Positions 27,420 to 36,883 are shown, numbered from the stretch's first letter. The stretch: DNA of 64,000 nt from Amycolatopsis mediterranei (GCF_026017845.1 NZ_CP100416.1:10324081-10388080), one strand, 5' to 3'. A program made the numbers and translations. Notes: generated from the sequence alone by a model not told the origin.

Positions 27420-28602
27420 TCTGGCCAGGTGCGACGGCGCTGGCCGGCAACCGGGAGCCGAGGGTGCCGAGCCCGGCCACGGCGAGACCGGCGCACGCCC
27501 CCACCAGCACCCAGGGTAACCAGTCGGCGACCGAGAACAAGGCCACCACGGCGGGCGCGATCACCTGCGCCACGGTGAACGCGTACTGGTACGCAGCGAG
27601 ATAACGTCCGCGGGCGACCGGAGGTGCCGCGGCCTCGGCGAGTGCCCCCGATCGCGGCCCGAAGACGAGGTCACCCGCGGCGAACACCAGCGTCGACACC
27701 AGCAGGTACACCACCCGCCAGGCGTCGGGCACGAGCAGCACGCCCAGGCTGACCAGGCACCACGCGGAGAACAACGCCGAGCCGGCGCGCATCGCCGCGA
27801 TCCGCGTCAGCCGGGCGGTGAGCCGCAGCGCGAGCGTGCCGCCGACGCTGGTCAGCACGGTCAGCAGGGCGAGGATCGTGCCCGGCAGCCAGACCGGGCC
27901 GTGCAGCCGGTCGAGGACGAACACCGGCGTGCCGATCAGGAAGAAGTCCAGCGAGAGCCCGAAGAGGCCGCTGAAGACGATGAGGGCCAGGTACGGCCGG
28001 TCACGCAGCACGCGGACCGACCGTTCGCAGACCGGCCGGTGCGGCCGCGCCAGCCGGACGAAGAAGACGAGGATCAGCGCGGCCAGGAAGAACGTCAGTG
28101 CGTCCGCGGTGAGCGCGATGCGGTAACCGGCCTTACCGAGCCACGTCAGCATCGCTCCCGCCACCAGCCCGCCCAGGCCGAAGGAGGCGGCCCGCACCAT
28201 CCCCACTTCGGCGAACGGCCGGTCCTTCGGGCCGTCGCCCGCGACGTCGGCGATGAGCACGAACAGGGAGCTGTAGAAGAGCTGCTGCCCGGCGGACAGC
28301 AGGACGGCCGCGACCACCACCGGGCCCGCACTGCCGGCGATCAGGTACGCCCCGACGCCCGCGGCCTGCAGCAGCTGGGCGCAGATCACCACGGCGCGCG
28401 GCCCGACGCGATCGACGAGCCGGCCGGCGAGCGGCGGCACGACGAGCCCGCCCACGGCACCCAGGGTGACGGCGGTGCCGGCCACGGCCAGCGGCACGCC
28501 GACCACCTGCGTCACGTAGACCAGTGCCAACGGGAGGAACAGACCTGAGCCGAAGTTGTCGATCCCCAGCGCGCACAGCAGTGCGACCCGGTCACGCGTC
28601 AC
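27415..28602 (-). CDS. MFS transporter
   Basis: The 395-residue membrane protein has about twelve spans and the MFS loop 2-3 signature GRLVDRVGPRAVVI. The layout resembles MDR-type efflux proteins of the MFS. GTG at 28602 was chosen since the TTG at 28635 adds a polar segment before the first span (VALLCALGIDNFGSGLFLPLALVYV). Substrate unknown. Its stop codon lies inside the clpB HAIR element. Confidence 0.9.
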   Translation of the reverse strand: MTRDRVALLCALGIDNFGSGLFLPLALVYVTQVVGVPLAVAGTAVTLGAVGGLVVPPLAGRLVDRVGPRAVVICAQLLQAAGVGAYLIAGSAGPVVVAAVLLSAGQQLFYSSLFVLIADVAGDGPKDRPFAEVGMVRAASFGLGGLVAGAMLTWLGKAGYRIALTADALTFFLAALILVFFVRLARPHRPVCERSVRVLRDRPYLALIVFSGLFGLSLDFFLIGTPVFVLDRLHGPVWLPGTILALLTVLTSVGGTLALRLTARLTRIAAMRAGSALFSAWCLVSLGVLLVPDAWRVVYLLVSTLVFAAGDLVFGPRSGALAEAAAPPVARGRYLAAYQYAFTVAQVIAPAVVALFSVADWLPWVLVGACAGLAVAGLGTLGSRLPASAVAPGQS

Positions 28603-28702
28603 CCCACCGACGTTAACCCTGCCGAACGCCGCCAAGTCAGGACCGAACGGACAGTTTCGACAGGGGAAAAAGCCACTTCCAGTGGGCCTCTTCCCCGCGG
28701 TA

Positions 28703-29188
28703 TCACTTGTTCGTGTCAGCCAGGTAGGCGTTGCTGCCGAGGGCCTGGCGGAGGTCGGCGTTCATCTCCGCCAGCCGGGCGGTGAGGTCGGTGACGCGCT
28801 CGTCGTCCCAGCCGCCGAGCGCCTTCTCCATGAACTCGACGTAGCCGGCGCGCCAGCGGGCGAGCTCGGCGCGGCCCTTCTCGGACACGCTCACCAGGGA
28901 CGCCCGGCCGTCTTCGGGCGCGGGACGGCGGTCGACCAGCCCCGCCGCGGACAGCTGGGTGATCTGCCTGCTGACGACCGAGAGGTCGACGAACCGGCGT
29001 TTCGCCAGCTCGGACGGCCGCGTCTCGCCGTTCTTCGCCAGGTCGGACAGCAGCATCGCGGCCGCCGGGTGCAGGCCGGGCTCGCTCTGCCAGGCTTGCA
29101 TGATCCAGGCGTGCTGGAGCTGGGAAGCGGTCTTCAGCTCGCGCATGAGCTCGACCCGGACGTCGTCGTCGGTGCTGTCGAAGCTCAT
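28703..29188 (-). CDS. MarR family transcriptional regulator
   Basis: The 161-residue protein has a MarR winged helix: ETRPSELAKRRFVDLSVVSRQITQLSAAGLVDRR followed by the wing PEDGRASLVSVSEKG. ATG 29188 has AGGGAGG six bases upstream. It is divergent from a flavohaemoglobin gene across about 320 bases and has a TTGT-N5-ACAA palindrome just upstream, so autoregulation is plausible. Confidence 0.92.
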   Translation of the reverse strand: MSFDSTDDDVRVELMRELKTASQLQHAWIMQAWQSEPGLHPAAAMLLSDLAKNGETRPSELAKRRFVDLSVVSRQITQLSAAGLVDRRPAPEDGRASLVSVSEKGRAELARWRAGYVEFMEKALGGWDDERVTDLTARLAEMNADLRQALGSNAYLADTNK

Positions 29189-29201
29189 CGGCGCCTCCCT
29201 T

Positions 29202-29218
29202 AGTTGTGCCATACAAGT
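29202..29218. promoter_or_regulatory. Possible MarR operator
   Basis: An imperfect palindrome (AGTTGTGCCATACAAGT) lies 14 bases upstream of the marR start in unusually AT-rich sequence. TTGT-N5-ACAA sites of this type are common for MarR regulators. Confidence 0.4.
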
Positions 29219-29510
29219 ATATTGCCGGACGCTTGCTCGGGACAACCATCTCTCCGGTGAGGTCCCCCACGCCTGACCGGGCCGAATACACCCGGTCGGA
29301 GCAACAATGCGGGCAAAAGGGCGCCCGGCGGCTACCCTGCGGACGGACCCGCGCGCGGTCCCGGCGAGTGACGAGGTGGAGGCAGTGGCGATGGACCCAG
29401 GAGGCGGCCGTGACCGGCGGCATCCGAGCACCCGCAGCCGTCTCCGCGCTCGGGCCGGCGGTGCATGATCGGGTGTCCCCGCTCAACCGTCCCGGACTCG
29501 TGAACATTCC
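29219..29510. other. Intergenic region before the first flavohaemoglobin
   Basis: About 290 bases with no recognised gene. It holds one short Arg-rich frame (29391-29468, 25 codons) with a good ribosome-binding site, GGTGGAGG, but no other support, and presumably the promoters for the flanking genes. Confidence 0.5.
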
Positions 29511-30686
29511 ATGACAGCCGACTCGGTCAGCCCGCTCCCCAGGTCCTCGGCCCCGCGTGAAGCCCCCGCGGCCGTGACCGCGATGGTCCGGCTCATCCGG
29601 GACAGCTGGGCCAGGTCCGAGCCGTACATCGCCGACATCTCGCAGTTCTTCTACGGGATGCTGTTCACCCTCGCCCCGACCACGCGCGACTTCTTCCCGA
29701 TCAACATGGAGATCCAGCGCGGCCGGCTGGTGCGCGCGCTGGTGCACATCGTGCAGATGGTCGACCGGCCCGACGACCTCGCGCCGTTCCTGCGCCAGCT
29801 GGGCCGCGACCACCGCAAGTTCGGCGTGGTGCCCCGGCACTACGAAGCGGTCGGCACCGCGCTGCTGGCCTCGCTCAAGAACCACCTCGGCCCGGCGTGG
29901 ACGCCCGAGGTCGAACGGGCGTGGGCGGAGGCGTTCACCATCGCCGCCCGGGCCATGCAGGACGCGGCCGCGTCCGACACGAACCCGCCGTCGTGGTCGG
30001 CCACCGTGGTCGAGCACCGGCGGCTGACCTGGGACCTCGCCCTGGTGCGGCTGGTGCCCGACCAGCCCGTGCCTTACCACCCGGGGCAGTACGTGAGCGT
30101 CGAAGTGCCGCAGCGGCCACGGCTGTGGCGCTACCTCTCGCCGGCGAACGCGCCGCGCGAGGACGGCGGCATCGAGTTCCACGTCCGCGCGATCGACGGC
30201 GGCTGGGTCTCCCGCGCGATCGTCAGCCACACCCAGCCCGGCGACGTCTGGCGGCTCGGCCCGCCGCTGGGCCGGATGACGGTCGACCGCGAGTCTTCGC
30301 GGGCCGTGCTGATGATCGCCGGCGGCACGGGCGTCGCGCCGCTGCGGTCGATCCTCGACCACCTCGCGCTGTGGGGCGAGAACCCCAAGACCCAGCTGTT
30401 CTACGGCGGCCCGGCCCGCGAGGACCTCTACGACCTCGAAGAGCTGCGCGCGCTGGCCGCGACGAACCCCTGGCTGACCATCACGCCGGTCGTCGAACGC
30501 GGCGGCGACGTCCCCGGGTTCGAGCAGGGGACGCTGGCCGAAGCCGTCACGCGGTACGGCTCCTGGCCCGGCCACGACATCCTCGTGTCCGGCTCGCCGG
30601 CGATGATCCGCGCGACGGTGTCGCGGATGCTGGTCGCGGGCAGCGCGCTGGACCAGATCCAGTACGACCCGTTCACGATCGACTAG
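29511..30686 (+). CDS. Flavohaemoglobin-type protein (globin plus FAD/NAD reductase), copy 1
   Basis: The 391-residue protein has an N-terminal globin domain (about 20-155) with a B10-type tyrosine Y48 (FFYGMLF) and the likely proximal histidine H101 (GRDHRKFGVVPRHY). The ferredoxin-reductase domain has WRYLSPANAP (FAD) and the NAD-binding GGTGVAP. Such proteins oxidise nitric oxide or, in actinobacterial type II forms, serve other redox roles. It pairs with a second copy 285 bases downstream of nearly the same length. Confidence 0.92.
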   Translation: MTADSVSPLPRSSAPREAPAAVTAMVRLIRDSWARSEPYIADISQFFYGMLFTLAPTTRDFFPINMEIQRGRLVRALVHIVQMVDRPDDLAPFLRQLGRDHRKFGVVPRHYEAVGTALLASLKNHLGPAWTPEVERAWAEAFTIAARAMQDAAASDTNPPSWSATVVEHRRLTWDLALVRLVPDQPVPYHPGQYVSVEVPQRPRLWRYLSPANAPREDGGIEFHVRAIDGGWVSRAIVSHTQPGDVWRLGPPLGRMTVDRESSRAVLMIAGGTGVAPLRSILDHLALWGENPKTQLFYGGPAREDLYDLEELRALAATNPWLTITPVVERGGDVPGFEQGTLAEAVTRYGSWPGHDILVSGSPAMIRATVSRMLVAGSALDQIQYDPFTID

Positions 30687-30970
30687 CCACCGCCGCCACC
30701 GGCAATCCGCCGTCCGGTGAACAATTCGTTATGCATCGGAAATCGGTAACTCGGTAACGGATGAATCCGACGGCGTGATCATTTGTACGCAGCGACAGAC
30801 GGGGTTTACCGGGCGTACCTGAATTGCTCCGTTCGAGCGGGAACGCGCGGAATCACGCGCATCTGCACGGGAATTCGCCTACAGTCAGGAACCCTCGGGG
30901 GCGGCACCGCACGGCGACGCCGCAGGCACGGCGCCAAAAGCCTTTGCACGACTGGAGATTACCGTTCCCG
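30687..30970. other. Spacer between the two flavohaemoglobin genes
   Basis: The 284-base spacer shows no gene or clear hairpin. Its length argues for a separate promoter for the second copy. It is more AT-rich than its flanks near 30720-30800. Confidence 0.4.
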
Positions 30971-32146
30971 ATGAATGCTGAATCCGTGAAGATCTCCACC
31001 ATGCCCGAGACGCTTCCCGTTTCGGCTGTGGCAGGTCGAGAGATGGCCAGGTTGATTCGTGAAAGTTTTGCGGAGATCGAGTCGGAAGCCGACGAACTCG
31101 CGCAGTACTTCTACGGCGCGTTGTTCGTGGTCGCCCCCGATTGCCGTGATCTTTTCCCGGTCACCATGGCGACGCAGCGGAGCCGGTTGCTGCGCGCGCT
31201 GGTGTACGTGGTGCAGATGGTCGACCGGCCCGACGAGCTGGTCACCTTCCTCGGGCAGCTGGGCCGCGACCACCGGAAGTTCGCCGTCGTCTCCCGCCAC
31301 TACGACGCCGTGGGCGTCGCGCTGATCGCGGCGCTGAAGCGGTTCCTCAAGGAGAAGTGGACCGCCGAAGTCGAATCCGCGTGGACCTCGGCCTACGGGC
31401 TCATCGCCAAGGCGATGCGCGAGGCCGCCCAGGCGGAGACGGGCCCGGCGGCGTGGTCGGCGACCGTGCTCGAGCACCGGAGGCTCAGCCGCGACGTCGC
31501 ACTGGTGAAGGTGCGCACCGAAGGGCTGCTGCCCTACCGCGCGGGCGGGTACGTCAGCGTGGAAGTGCCGCAGCGGCCGCGGTTCTGGCGGTACCTCTCG
31601 CCGGCGAACGCGCCCCGCGGCGACGGGCAGCTCACCTTCCACGTGCGCGCGGTGCCCGGCGGCTGGGTCAGCGGGAGCATCGTCAACCACACCCGGCCGG
31701 GGGACGTGTGGCGCCTCGGGCCGGCGATGGGCGTGCTGAACGTCCGGCCGACGTCCACGAAGGGGCGGCTGCTGATGATCGGCGGCGGCACCGGGATCAC
31801 GCCGCTGCTGGCGATCCTCGACGACCTTTCGCGCTGGAAGCGGAACCCGCCCGTGCACCTGTTCTTCGGCGGCCGGCGACCGGAAGACCTGTACGCGCTC
31901 GAGGAGCTGCGCCGGCTGGCCTCGACGTCGAAGTGGCTGACGGTCACCCCGGTCACCGAGCAGGGCGCGCTGTCCGGCGGCGACCGCGGCACGCTCGCCC
32001 ACGCCGTCACCCAGCGCGGCACGTGGGAGAATCACGACGTTCTCGTTTCCGGTTCGCCGCCGATGATCCAGGCGACCGTCGCCCAGCTCCTGGCCAGGGG
32101 AATCGATCTGGAACGAATATCCTACGACCCGTTCACCCTGGACTGA
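30971..32146 (+). CDS. Flavohaemoglobin-type protein, copy 2
   Basis: This 391-residue paralogue matches copy 1 through both domains: FYGALF with the B10 tyrosine, VVQMVDRPDELVTFLGQLGRDHRKF with the proximal histidine, WRYLSPANAPRGDGQ and GGGTGITPLLAILDDL for FAD and NAD binding, and the same C-terminal YDPFTLD. An internal ATG at residue 11 is an alternative start. Divergence is clearly more than a recent duplication (many substitutions), so the two probably have different roles or induction. Confidence 0.92.
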   Translation: MNAESVKISTMPETLPVSAVAGREMARLIRESFAEIESEADELAQYFYGALFVVAPDCRDLFPVTMATQRSRLLRALVYVVQMVDRPDELVTFLGQLGRDHRKFAVVSRHYDAVGVALIAALKRFLKEKWTAEVESAWTSAYGLIAKAMREAAQAETGPAAWSATVLEHRRLSRDVALVKVRTEGLLPYRAGGYVSVEVPQRPRFWRYLSPANAPRGDGQLTFHVRAVPGGWVSGSIVNHTRPGDVWRLGPAMGVLNVRPTSTKGRLLMIGGGTGITPLLAILDDLSRWKRNPPVHLFFGGRRPEDLYALEELRRLASTSKWLTVTPVTEQGALSGGDRGTLAHAVTQRGTWENHDVLVSGSPPMIQATVAQLLARGIDLERISYDPFTLD

Positions 32147-32220
32147 AGTTTGTCCGGAATGCGCTGAGAAACTCTCAGCATGCGGCGCGGAAGCGACGGC
32201 GGCTCGCTATCTTCGCCGAT

Positions 32221-32937
32221 ATGGAGATGACTATTCCGGTTGCGGACGGCACCATCGGCGGTTACCTGGCGGAGCCCGCGGGCGCGGGACCGCACCCGGG
32301 CGTGGTGCTCATCCACGACGCGTTCGGACTGAGCCAGGACACGAAGAACATCACCGACCGCTTCGCCCGCGAGGGATATCTCGCGCTCAGCCCGGACCTG
32401 TATTCGCGCGGCGGCATGTTCCGCTGCGTGCGGCGGGTGTTCTCGGACATGTTCGCCAACCGCGGCCGGGCGTTCGACGACATCGAAGCGTCCCGCGCGC
32501 TCCTGGCCGCGCGGCCGGACTGCTCGGGCCGCATCGGCATCGCCGGGTTCTGCATGGGCGGCGGCTTCGCGCTCGTCGCGGCGTCACGCGGCTTCGAAGC
32601 GTCCGCGCCGTACTACGGGCAGCTGCCGAAGAACCTGTCGGTGCTCGACGACGCCTGCCCGGTCGTCGCCAGCTTCGGCAAGAAGGACTTCGGGCTGCGC
32701 GGCGCCGCGGCGAAGCTCGAGACGGTGCTCACCGAGCGCGGCATCCCGCACGACGTCAAGGAGTACCCGGACGCCAGCCACGGGTTCGCCAACAAGATCG
32801 ACACCGCGGCCCCGGTGAACCTGCTGCTCAAGGTCGTCGGCTTCACCTACCACCACGAAGCGGCCGAAGACGCGTGGAGCCGAGTGACGTCTTTCTTCGG
32901 CGAACACCTGCAGCAGCCGTCCCGACCTTCGCACTGA
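32221..32937 (+). CDS. Dienelactone hydrolase family protein
   Basis: The 238-residue alpha/beta hydrolase has the nucleophile cysteine in GFCMGGG, the acid in the FGKKD region and the histidine in DASHGFAN, the Cys-Asp-His triad of dienelactone hydrolases. VVLIHDAFGL is the oxyanion region. It could act on dienelactones or carboxymethylenebutenolide-type intermediates, but family members often have other ester substrates. No aromatic-degradation neighbours are seen. Confidence 0.92.
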   Translation: MEMTIPVADGTIGGYLAEPAGAGPHPGVVLIHDAFGLSQDTKNITDRFAREGYLALSPDLYSRGGMFRCVRRVFSDMFANRGRAFDDIEASRALLAARPDCSGRIGIAGFCMGGGFALVAASRGFEASAPYYGQLPKNLSVLDDACPVVASFGKKDFGLRGAAAKLETVLTERGIPHDVKEYPDASHGFANKIDTAAPVNLLLKVVGFTYHHEAAEDAWSRVTSFFGEHLQQPSRPSH

Positions 32938-33083
32938 TCCGACCGGAGCAGCGGTTTCGTCGAACGGCGGTAGTTCGTTGACCGTTGTGCCCGAATCGAC
33001 TTATGGTCTAGACCACGTCTTCCACGGACGTGCTCGTTCGTCCTCCCCTCCGGAACAACGCTGTTCCCCCTCGAGGAGCCGAA

Positions 33084-33833
33084 ATGACCTGGAACAGAAA
33101 GCTCTTCGCGGCCGCGGCCGGCGCCCTGCTCGCGCCGGTGCTGGTCGTCGTCCTCCCCGCCACTTCGGCGAGCGCCCACGGTTACGTGTCCGACCCGCCC
33201 AGCCGGCAGGCCAACTGCGCGGCCGGGAAGGTCTCCGGCTGCGGCCAGATCGTCTACGAACCGCAGAGCGTCGAAGGCCCGAAGGGGCTGCGCAGCTGCA
33301 ACGGCGGGTTGTCGCAGTTCGCCGAGCTGACCGACGAGTCGAAGCCGTGGCCGGCCAAGTCGGTGGGCAGCACGGTGACGTTCAACTGGGTGTTCACCGC
33401 CCGGCACTCGACGTCGAACTACGAGTACTACGTCGGCGGCACCCGGGTCGCGGTGTTCGACGGCCACAACCAGCAGCCGCCGTCGACGTTGTCGCACACG
33501 GTGAACCTGGCCGGCTATTCGGGCCGGATCAAGGTGCTGGCCATCTGGAACATCGCGGACACGGCCAACGCGTTCTACAGCTGCGTCGACCTCCAGGTCG
33601 GTGGCGGCGGCACTCCGCCGCCGACGACCACGCCGCCCCCGACCACGACGGCCCCGCCGCCCACCACGACGACCACCACTCCGCCCACGGGTGGCACCTG
33701 GGCAGCGGGCACGGCGTACAAGGCGGGCGACGTCGTGACGTACGGCGGCGCGAGCTACCGGTGCCTCCAGCCGCACACGGCGATCGCGGGCTGGGAGCCA
33801 CCGAACACCCCGGCGCTGTGGCAGCGCCTGTGA
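33084..33833 (+). CDS. AA10 lytic polysaccharide monooxygenase with CBM5/12 chitin-binding module
   Basis: The 249-residue secreted protein has a signal peptide ending SASA before H32, the N-terminal His of the copper histidine brace; H108 (FTARHST) is the second ligand. The compact AA10 domain (about 32-175) with four cysteines is followed by a Pro/Thr linker (about 176-202) and a C-terminal CBM5/12 (WAAGTAYKAGDVVTYGG, ending PALWQRL). It oxidatively cleaves chitin or cellulose outside the cell with copper and a reductant. GAGGAG precedes the ATG. Its stop overlaps the next start (GTGA). Confidence 0.95.
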   Translation: MTWNRKLFAAAAGALLAPVLVVVLPATSASAHGYVSDPPSRQANCAAGKVSGCGQIVYEPQSVEGPKGLRSCNGGLSQFAELTDESKPWPAKSVGSTVTFNWVFTARHSTSNYEYYVGGTRVAVFDGHNQQPPSTLSHTVNLAGYSGRIKVLAIWNIADTANAFYSCVDLQVGGGGTPPPTTTPPPTTTAPPPTTTTTTPPTGGTWAAGTAYKAGDVVTYGGASYRCLQPHTAIAGWEPPNTPALWQRL

Positions 33834-34354
33834 GAGTGGTCCTGGCCGTCGTCGCGCTGCTCCTGACAAGCTGCGCGACGACGGCCCCTCCGCAGCACAA
33901 CGCGGCGGACGTGATGTTCCTGCAGATGCTGATTCCCCAGAACCAGCACGGGATCGAGATCGTCCGGCTGGCTTCGGGCCGCCCGGTCCCGGCGGGTTTG
34001 AAGGAGCTGGCGGCGGCGATCGAGGTGACGCAGCAGACCGAGGTCGACGACATGCGGCACTGGCTCCACGACTGGAACCAGCCGGAGACGGTGGCCCCGC
34101 AAGCTCACGCCGGCCACGGCGGCATGAAGACGGCGGCGCCGGACCTGGTGGGAGCGCTCCGGTCGGCCCCGGACACCGAATTCACCCGCCGGTTCCTGGA
34201 TGTCCTGACCGGACAGCAGCAGGGAGCGGTCGAGCTGGCCCAGACGGAGAACGGGCCAGGCGGCGGGGTGAACGCCCAGGCACGGGACTTGGCCCGGCGG
34301 GTGATCGAGTCCCGGACGGCCGAGGTGAAGCAGTTGCTGAACGTCAAGACGTGA
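33830..34354 (+). CDS. DUF305 lipoprotein, translationally coupled to the LPMO
   Basis: The 174-residue product starts at GTG 33830 inside the LPMO stop. A short lipoprotein signal ends LLLTSC (Cys15). The DUF305 pattern is visible in both halves: VMFLQMLIPQNQHGIEIVRLA (29-48) and FTRRFLDVLTGQQQGAVELAQ. The usual His-His pairs of DUF305 are replaced by QN and QQ, but an HAGHGGM motif (H93, H96, M99) remains. Some DUF305 proteins bind copper (cyanobacterial CopM). Coupling to a copper enzyme suggests a metal-supply or maturation role, which is inference. Confidence 0.85.
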   Translation: MRVVLAVVALLLTSCATTAPPQHNAADVMFLQMLIPQNQHGIEIVRLASGRPVPAGLKELAAAIEVTQQTEVDDMRHWLHDWNQPETVAPQAHAGHGGMKTAAPDLVGALRSAPDTEFTRRFLDVLTGQQQGAVELAQTENGPGGGVNAQARDLARRVIESRTAEVKQLLNVKT

Positions 34355-34492
34355 TCCTGCGGCGCGGCCGGGCGCTCCAGCCGCGCAAACCTGCCTGAGC
34401 AGCCCCCGTTTTCGACGCTACCGGCAAGCACCGACAGTTTCCCGTCCCGGAGACGCATGAGCCGGAAGCTGCCCACAACCCCCATGTGCGCA

Positions 34493-34522
34493 AAGGCCTC
34501 CCCGGTCGCCCGGGGAGGCCTT
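34493..34522 (-). terminator. Stem-loop terminator of the dnaK-grpE-dnaJ-hspR operon
   Basis: A perfect 13-bp stem (34493-34505 with 34510-34522) and 4-base loop lies 14 bases beyond the hspR stop on the minus strand. Confidence 0.8.
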
Positions 34523-34536
34523 CGTCGCTTCGGGGA

Positions 34537-34971
34537 TCAGCGGCGCTTGGGCCGCCAGACCACCAATGCCGTCTGCTGGTTGAGCGGCACCAGATCCCGC
34601 CGGTAGGACGCGTGCGCCGCCGCCGTCGCCTGTTCCGCCGCCACGTACGCCGCGGTCAGCTCCTCCGTCAGCTCGGTGATCCGGGCGCGAAGCGCGTCGA
34701 CCTGGTTCTCCAGCTCGATGATGCGCTTGATGCCCGCCAGGTTGACGCCGTCCTCCTGCGACAGGCGCTGGACTTCGCGCAGCAGCGCGATGTCCCGCAT
34801 CGAGTAGCGCCGCCCGCCGCCGGGGGTGCGACCGGGTGACACCAGGCCCTGCCGGTCGTACGTGCGCAACGTCTGCGCGTGCATCCCGGCGAGCTGGGCC
34901 GCCACCGAGATGACGAACACCGGGGTCTCCTCGTCGCCTTCCTGGGGAATCCCGCCGAACACCACTCTCAC
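34537..34971 (-). CDS. hspR: Heat-shock repressor HspR (MerR family)
   Basis: The 144-residue MerR-type regulator has the DNA-binding domain FVISVAAQLAGMHAQTLRTYDRQGLVSPGRTPGGGRRYSMRDIALLREVQRLSQEDGVNLAGIKRI and a C-terminal coiled coil. It is the last gene of the dnaK operon, starting at GTG 34971 that overlaps the dnaJ stop. In streptomycetes and mycobacteria HspR binds HAIR sites with DnaK as co-repressor; both HAIR copies in this window are its expected targets. Confidence 0.96.
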   Translation of the reverse strand: MRVVFGGIPQEGDEETPVFVISVAAQLAGMHAQTLRTYDRQGLVSPGRTPGGGRRYSMRDIALLREVQRLSQEDGVNLAGIKRIIELENQVDALRARITELTEELTAAYVAAEQATAAAHASYRRDLVPLNQQTALVVWRPKRR

Positions 34972-36143
34972 CTACCTTGCAGCAGCTCGGTGATCTCGGG
35001 CCGGGGGTCGTGCCCGGCCATCGCCTCGGCGTACGCCTGCAGTGCCTCGCGCGCCTTGTCGTCCAGTTTGGCGGGAATCGCCGCCTGGAGGGTGACGAGC
35101 AGGTCACCTTGCGAACCGTCGCGCTTGGCGATGCCCTTGCCGCGCACGCGCAGCACCCGTCCGCTCGCGGTGCCCGGCGGCACCTTGAGCGAGACCTTGG
35201 CTTCCAGTGTCGGCACCGTGATCGTGGTGCCGAGAGTCAGCTCCGTGAAGTCGACCGGCACGGTGATCGTCAGGTCGAGCCCCTTGCGCCCGAACAGCGG
35301 GTGCGGAGCCACGTGCACCCGGACGTACAGGTCGCCCGCCTGCGCACCGCCCCGGCCCGGCTCGCCCTGGGCGGCCAGCCGGATGCGCTGGTCGTCGTCG
35401 ACGCCCGGCGGGATCCGGACGGTCAGCGTGCGGGTCCGCGTGCTGATGCCTTCGCCGCCGCACTCGGGGCACGGGTCGTCGATGATCGTCCCGCGGCCAC
35501 GGCAGTCGCGGCACGGCTCCGAGAACGCGAACGCGCCCTGGCTGCGGCTGACCAGCCCCGACCCGGAACAGGTCGGGCAGGTCCGCGGCGTGGTGCCCGG
35601 ACGGGCCCCGTTGCCGCTGCACGTCGCACAGGTCGCCGGGCTCGACAGCCGCAGCGGCAGGGTCGCGCCCTTGACCGCCTCGGTGAAGTCGATCCGGACG
35701 TCCGTCTCGACGTCGGCGCCGCGCTGCGGCCGGTTCGCCGTTGCGCCCGTCGCGGTCCGGCCACGGCCGAAGATCCCGCCGAGGATGTCACCGAGGCCGC
35801 CGAAGCCGCCCTGCTGACCCGCGCCGGCGCCGGCCTGGCCGAAGATGTCGCCCATGTCGAAGCTGCCGCCACCGCCGCCACCGGGGAAGTTGAAGCCACC
35901 CCCGCCGCCGAACAGGCGCCGCGCCTCGTCGTACTCCTTGCGCTTGCTCGCGTCGGAGAGCACGCCGTAGGCCTCGGAGACCGCCTTGAACTTCTGCTCC
36001 GCCTGCGCGTTGCCGGCGTTCGCGTCCGGGTGGTTCTCCTTGGCCAGCTTCCGGTAGGCCTTCTTGATTTCGTCCGCGGTGGCGTCGGAGGAGACGCCCA
36101 GTTCACGGTAGAAGTCCTTACCGATCCATTCCCGTGCACTCAT
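34968..36143 (-). CDS. dnaJ: Chaperone protein DnaJ
   Basis: The 391-residue co-chaperone has a J-domain with the HPD motif (ENHPDANAG), a Gly/Phe-rich region (FGGGGGFNFPGG) and the zinc domain with four CxxCxGxG repeats (CATCSGNG, CPTCSGSG, CRDCRGRG, CPECGGEG), then the C-terminal substrate domain. It stimulates the DnaK ATPase. It sits in the dnaK operon 36 bases after grpE. Confidence 0.97.
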   Translation of the reverse strand: MSAREWIGKDFYRELGVSSDATADEIKKAYRKLAKENHPDANAGNAQAEQKFKAVSEAYGVLSDASKRKEYDEARRLFGGGGGFNFPGGGGGGSFDMGDIFGQAGAGAGQQGGFGGLGDILGGIFGRGRTATGATANRPQRGADVETDVRIDFTEAVKGATLPLRLSSPATCATCSGNGARPGTTPRTCPTCSGSGLVSRSQGAFAFSEPCRDCRGRGTIIDDPCPECGGEGISTRTRTLTVRIPPGVDDDQRIRLAAQGEPGRGGAQAGDLYVRVHVAPHPLFGRKGLDLTITVPVDFTELTLGTTITVPTLEAKVSLKVPPGTASGRVLRVRGKGIAKRDGSQGDLLVTLQAAIPAKLDDKAREALQAYAEAMAGHDPRPEITELLQGR

Positions 36144-36179
36144 CGGGCGTCTCCTCCTCCCACTTGAACCGGATAGTGC

Positions 36180-36883
36180 TTACTGCTGCTGTTCATCGAC
36201 CCCGCCGCCGAGTGGCAGCTCGCCACCCACGGACGGGTCCCCCGGGGCCGCACCGGGCTCGTGGTCGGTCACGCCGACCAGCGCCGCCCGCAGTACGCGG
36301 TCCCCGAAGCGGTACCCGCGGCGCATGACCACGGTGACCGTCGGGCCCGCCACGTCCGGCGAGGTGCTGTGCTGCACGGCCTCGTGCACGCTCGGGTCGA
36401 AGGGCTCGCCCTCGGAACCGAACGATTCGAGGCCCGCGCGCTGCAGGCCGCTGATCAGCTTGTCGCCGACGGCCTTGAACGCGCCGGTGAGGTCACCGTG
36501 CTGCTCGGCCCGCTCGAGGTCGTCGAGCAGCGGCAGCAGGTCGTTCACCACCGTCGCCTTCGCGCCGATCACGACCGCCTCGCGGTCACGCTCGACCCGC
36601 TTGCGGTAGTTGGCGTATTCGGCCTGCAGGCGCTGGAGGTCGGCGGTGCGCTCGGACAGCTCCTTCTCCACGTCGGAGACGACCGACACCGCGTCGTCCA
36701 TGATCGTGTCGCCGAGCGAGGGGCCCGCGTGCTCCACGGGCGCTTCCTCCGGCTCCGGCGCGGCGTGGGCCGGACCGGGCGGGCGGACCTGCCCGGTCTG
36801 GGGATCCACCCGACGCCGGTCCCGCACGACCACCGGCTCCTCGGGGCCTCGGCCCTGGTTCTCGGATTCGTCGTAGCTGTGGG

